Assembly: GCA_025455985.1 (NCBI GenBank)
Contig: JALOLM010000125.1
Span: 1-6,639, forward strand
Length of the DNA stretch: 6,639 nt
From: Candidatus Nanopelagicales bacterium
GTDB taxonomy: Bacteria > Actinomycetota > Actinomycetes > S36-B12 > UBA10799
Reading direction: 5' to 3'
Part shown: piece by piece, positions 5,538-6,639 of the stretch
How positions within the stretch are numbered: the first letter of the stretch is position 1
Layout of the letters: each line of letters starts with the position of its first letter
Notes under the pieces: generated by a model
Database searches by the model: none
Told to the model about the DNA's origin: nothing
Seen by the model: only the letters and a program-made list of their open reading frames with translations
Translations under genes and position numbers: made by a program

Positions 5538-5930
5538 TCAGCGCCTGCCGCGGCGATGGCGCGACGAAGCCGTAGCTCCCGGGCCGCCGCGCTCGACGGT
5601 GCGGCCCTGGGGGTCGGCCTCCACCCATGTGTCGCCAGCGGCGATGAACTCGTCCTCAAGGTTGAGGCCCATGCGCAGTTCGGCCATCCGCTCATCCCAC
5701 TCGGCACGCACGACGGCCTGCTCCCGGGCACCGAGCTCGTCATAGGACGCACGCCCTGCTAGAACCTCGGCGATATCGCGGACGCTGACGGCCCGGGAGG
5801 CCTCGAGCTCACGGCCGATCCGCGCCCAATGGTTTATCTGCTGGGCGGCGCTGCGGCTGAGGGCCTCCCCCGCAGACTTCGCCGCGGCGAACAGGTCCTC
5901 GTCGATACGGGTCGGTGCACTGCTGGCCAT
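5538..5930 (-). CDS. ParD-like antitoxin (PF11903-type), partner of the zeta-like toxin
   Basis: This 130-residue protein begins with a ribbon-helix-helix-like segment (TRIDEDLFAAAKSAGEALSR, residues 7-26). Next is SAAQQINHWARIGRELEAS (27-45), the most characteristic stretch of the ParD-like antitoxin family. The middle (DIAEVLAGRASYDELGARE, 52-70) and acidic helix (VVRAEWDERMAEL) lead to EFIAAGDTWVEADPQGR, which in relatives also ends the conserved part and probably contacts the toxin. A basic tail (SSRHRRGRR) closes it. The ATG at 5930 is preceded by AGGAGG with 4-base spacing, preferred over an ATG eight codons upstream at 5954 that lies before this site. Antitoxin first, toxin 11 bp later, and a palindrome upstream are the standard layout of an autoregulated type II TA operon. 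Confidence 0.87.
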   Translation of the reverse strand: MASSAPTRIDEDLFAAAKSAGEALSRSAAQQINHWARIGRELEASRAVSVRDIAEVLAGRASYDELGAREQAVVRAEWDERMAELRMGLNLEDEFIAAGDTWVEADPQGRTVERGGPGATASSRHRRGRR

Positions 5931-5934
5931 GGCT

Positions 5935-5940
5935 CCTCCT
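5935..5940 (-). promoter_or_regulatory. ribosome binding site AGGAGG for the ParD-like antitoxin
   Basis: On the minus strand GAGGAGGAGCC precedes the ATG at 5930. The match sets the start at 5930 rather than the in-frame ATG at 5954, which would place the site inside the coding region. Confidence 0.75.
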
Positions 5941-5954
5941 CGATCGACCTTCAC

Positions 5955-5991
5955 TGTAGCAGTCTGCTACACACTGGTGACGGTGACCAGT
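5955..5991 (-). promoter_or_regulatory. operator/promoter region of the ParD-like/zeta operon: two adjacent inverted repeats
   Basis: A perfect 17-bp palindrome, TGTAGCAG-T-CTGCTACA, lies at 5955-5971, 24 bases upstream of the antitoxin start. Directly beyond it is a second inverted repeat, ACTGGT-N7-ACCAGT (5973-5991), whose middle contains the tandem GGTGACGGTGAC. On the minus strand a TACAGT that could act as -10 box overlaps the edge of the palindrome, so protein bound there would block transcription. Autorepression by the antitoxin is inferred from how TA operons usually work. No good -35 box was found. Confidence 0.55.
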
Positions 5992-6104
5992 TCTGCCCGG
6001 ATCATCAACCCCTCGTCAGGCGCGGCAACCTGCCCTGTTGGCCGCGACCATGGCCATATCGTGACCTCCGCCTACCTTGCGGCGGCGGTCGGCGTCATAG
6101 CTCG
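5992..6104. other. spacer between the TA operon and the beta-helix gene
   Basis: About 110 bases hold no recognisable gene. Both flanking genes are on the minus strand, so this is the 3' flank of the beta-helix gene. A weak five-pair hairpin (CCGCC...GGCGG, about 6068-6085) is present but has no T-tract and would be a poor terminator. Confidence 0.3.
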
Positions 6105-6639
6105 TCAGGGGCACGTTCCCCCAACGAAGCCACCGCCAGGCGGCACGTTCTCGTCGGCCCTACCGAACGGTGTGCCGCCTGTACCGTTGCGGGCCGCGAT
6201 GAAGTTCACGACCGCGCCGCTGTCGTTGTTCAGCCCCGCGTACCCGGGAAGGCGAATCGTTGTCGATTGATTCTGCCGCAGCCGGAAGTCGTAGTCCTGG
6301 GACCCAAGGATGTCCTTCCCGCTGGCAGAGATGGTGTTGGCAAGGCTGCCTGTACCACCGATCACGGCGCATGCGGTGAAACTGTCGCCGACCGAGGTCC
6401 CGACATTGAAGTGGATACCGTTCTTTGGCAGCACCGCCGTACTGGCCGTGCTACCGGGCTGCTCGATCACGTTCCCCGTGATGGTGGTGTTGATGTTGCC
6501 GGACGCAGCCGTGTCGCCGCCGCCAGCCACCACGTGGATTCCGTGCTCGTTGTAGCCGCGGATCTGGTTGTTCGTCACGCCCCAGGTCATCGTCCCTTCG
6601 CCCAGGTTCTGCAACTTCAGCCCCGATCCCTCCGCAGAT
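6105..6639 (-). CDS. beta-helix / beta-strand-repeat surface protein, C-terminal part, 5' end outside window
   Basis: The minus-strand frame is open to the window edge, so 177 C-terminal residues are seen and the true start lies beyond. A TTG at 6614 is only an internal codon, since SAEGSGLKLQN precedes it in frame. The sequence is rich in Gly, Asn, Thr and Ser with short strand-turn units such as WGVTNNQIRGYNEHGIHV, INTTITGNVIEQ and PKNGIHFNVG, typical of right-handed parallel beta-helices. The tail (YDFRLRQNQSTTIRLPGYAG, then AVVNFIAARNGTGG, ending GGGFVGGTCP) resembles a conserved C-terminal segment I associate with bacterial beta-strand-repeat proteins. No membrane anchor or LPXTG-like sorting signal is present at this end. 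It is probably secreted, which cannot be confirmed without the N-terminus. Function is unknown; carbohydrate binding or cleavage is possible. Confidence 0.75.
   Translation of the reverse strand, partial: SAEGSGLKLQNLGEGTMTWGVTNNQIRGYNEHGIHVVAGGGDTAASGNINTTITGNVIEQPGSTASTAVLPKNGIHFNVGTSVGDSFTACAVIGGTGSLANTISASGKDILGSQDYDFRLRQNQSTTIRLPGYAGLNNDSGAVVNFIAARNGTGGTPFGRADENVPPGGGFVGGTCP

Noticed and set aside
5527..5628. Extension of the zeta-like toxin to the ATG at 5628
   Set aside because: The added 34 residues are basic and Pro/Gly-rich, overlap the antitoxin gene by 91 bp and have no counterpart in the family, whose members begin just before the P-loop strand.
1..6639. CRISPR array, insertion sequence ends, rRNA or phage genes
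   Set aside because: No regularly spaced repeats, transposase or integrase motifs, or conserved RNA segments were seen on either strand.

Overview
This is a 6.6 kb piece of high-GC bacterial DNA, most likely from an actinobacterium. The reasons are strong G/C bias at third codon positions, GTG starts, AGGAGG-type ribosome binding sites, and gene families and local protein wording typical of actinobacterial genomes. No RNA gene, CRISPR array, insertion sequence or replication origin could be supported.

Layout on the left: the window opens inside a large glycoside hydrolase (GH63 / MGH1-like 'glucosidase'), whose catalytic C-terminal domain is complete and ends at 1715 (+). About 490 bases without a convincing gene follow; they hold only short, frame-broken, hydrophobic reading frames. 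Next come a small DUF998-type membrane protein (2207-2878, +) and, convergent with it across a hairpin, a GrpB/UPF0157 nucleotidyltransferase-fold protein (2930-3526, -). A short minus-strand reading frame with apparent decay lies just upstream of grpB.

The centre and right are dominated by toxin-antitoxin (TA) genes. A FitA/VapB-like ribbon-helix-helix antitoxin (3803-4024, +) has an excellent ribosome binding site and a palindrome upstream. Its expected VapC (PIN-domain) partner is reduced to about 20-25 codons, and the first PIN aspartate is replaced by glycine. That stump runs without a stop into an alpha/beta hydrolase (4129-4959, +). A second TA pair points the other way: a ParD-like antitoxin (5538-5930, -) followed 11 bp later by a zeta-toxin-like kinase (4948-5526, -). 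A perfect 17-bp palindrome upstream of the antitoxin is a likely autoregulatory operator. The hydrolase and the zeta gene overlap tail to tail by 12 bp over a very stable hairpin.

The right edge holds the C-terminal part of a secreted-looking beta-helix repeat protein (6105-6639, -) that continues beyond the window.

How the genes relate: this looks like an accessory region with independent units rather than one pathway. The best candidates for something new are the zeta/ParD-like module, which appears intact and is of a little-studied type, and the vapB orphan, whose dead toxin start now leads into a hydrolase reading frame.
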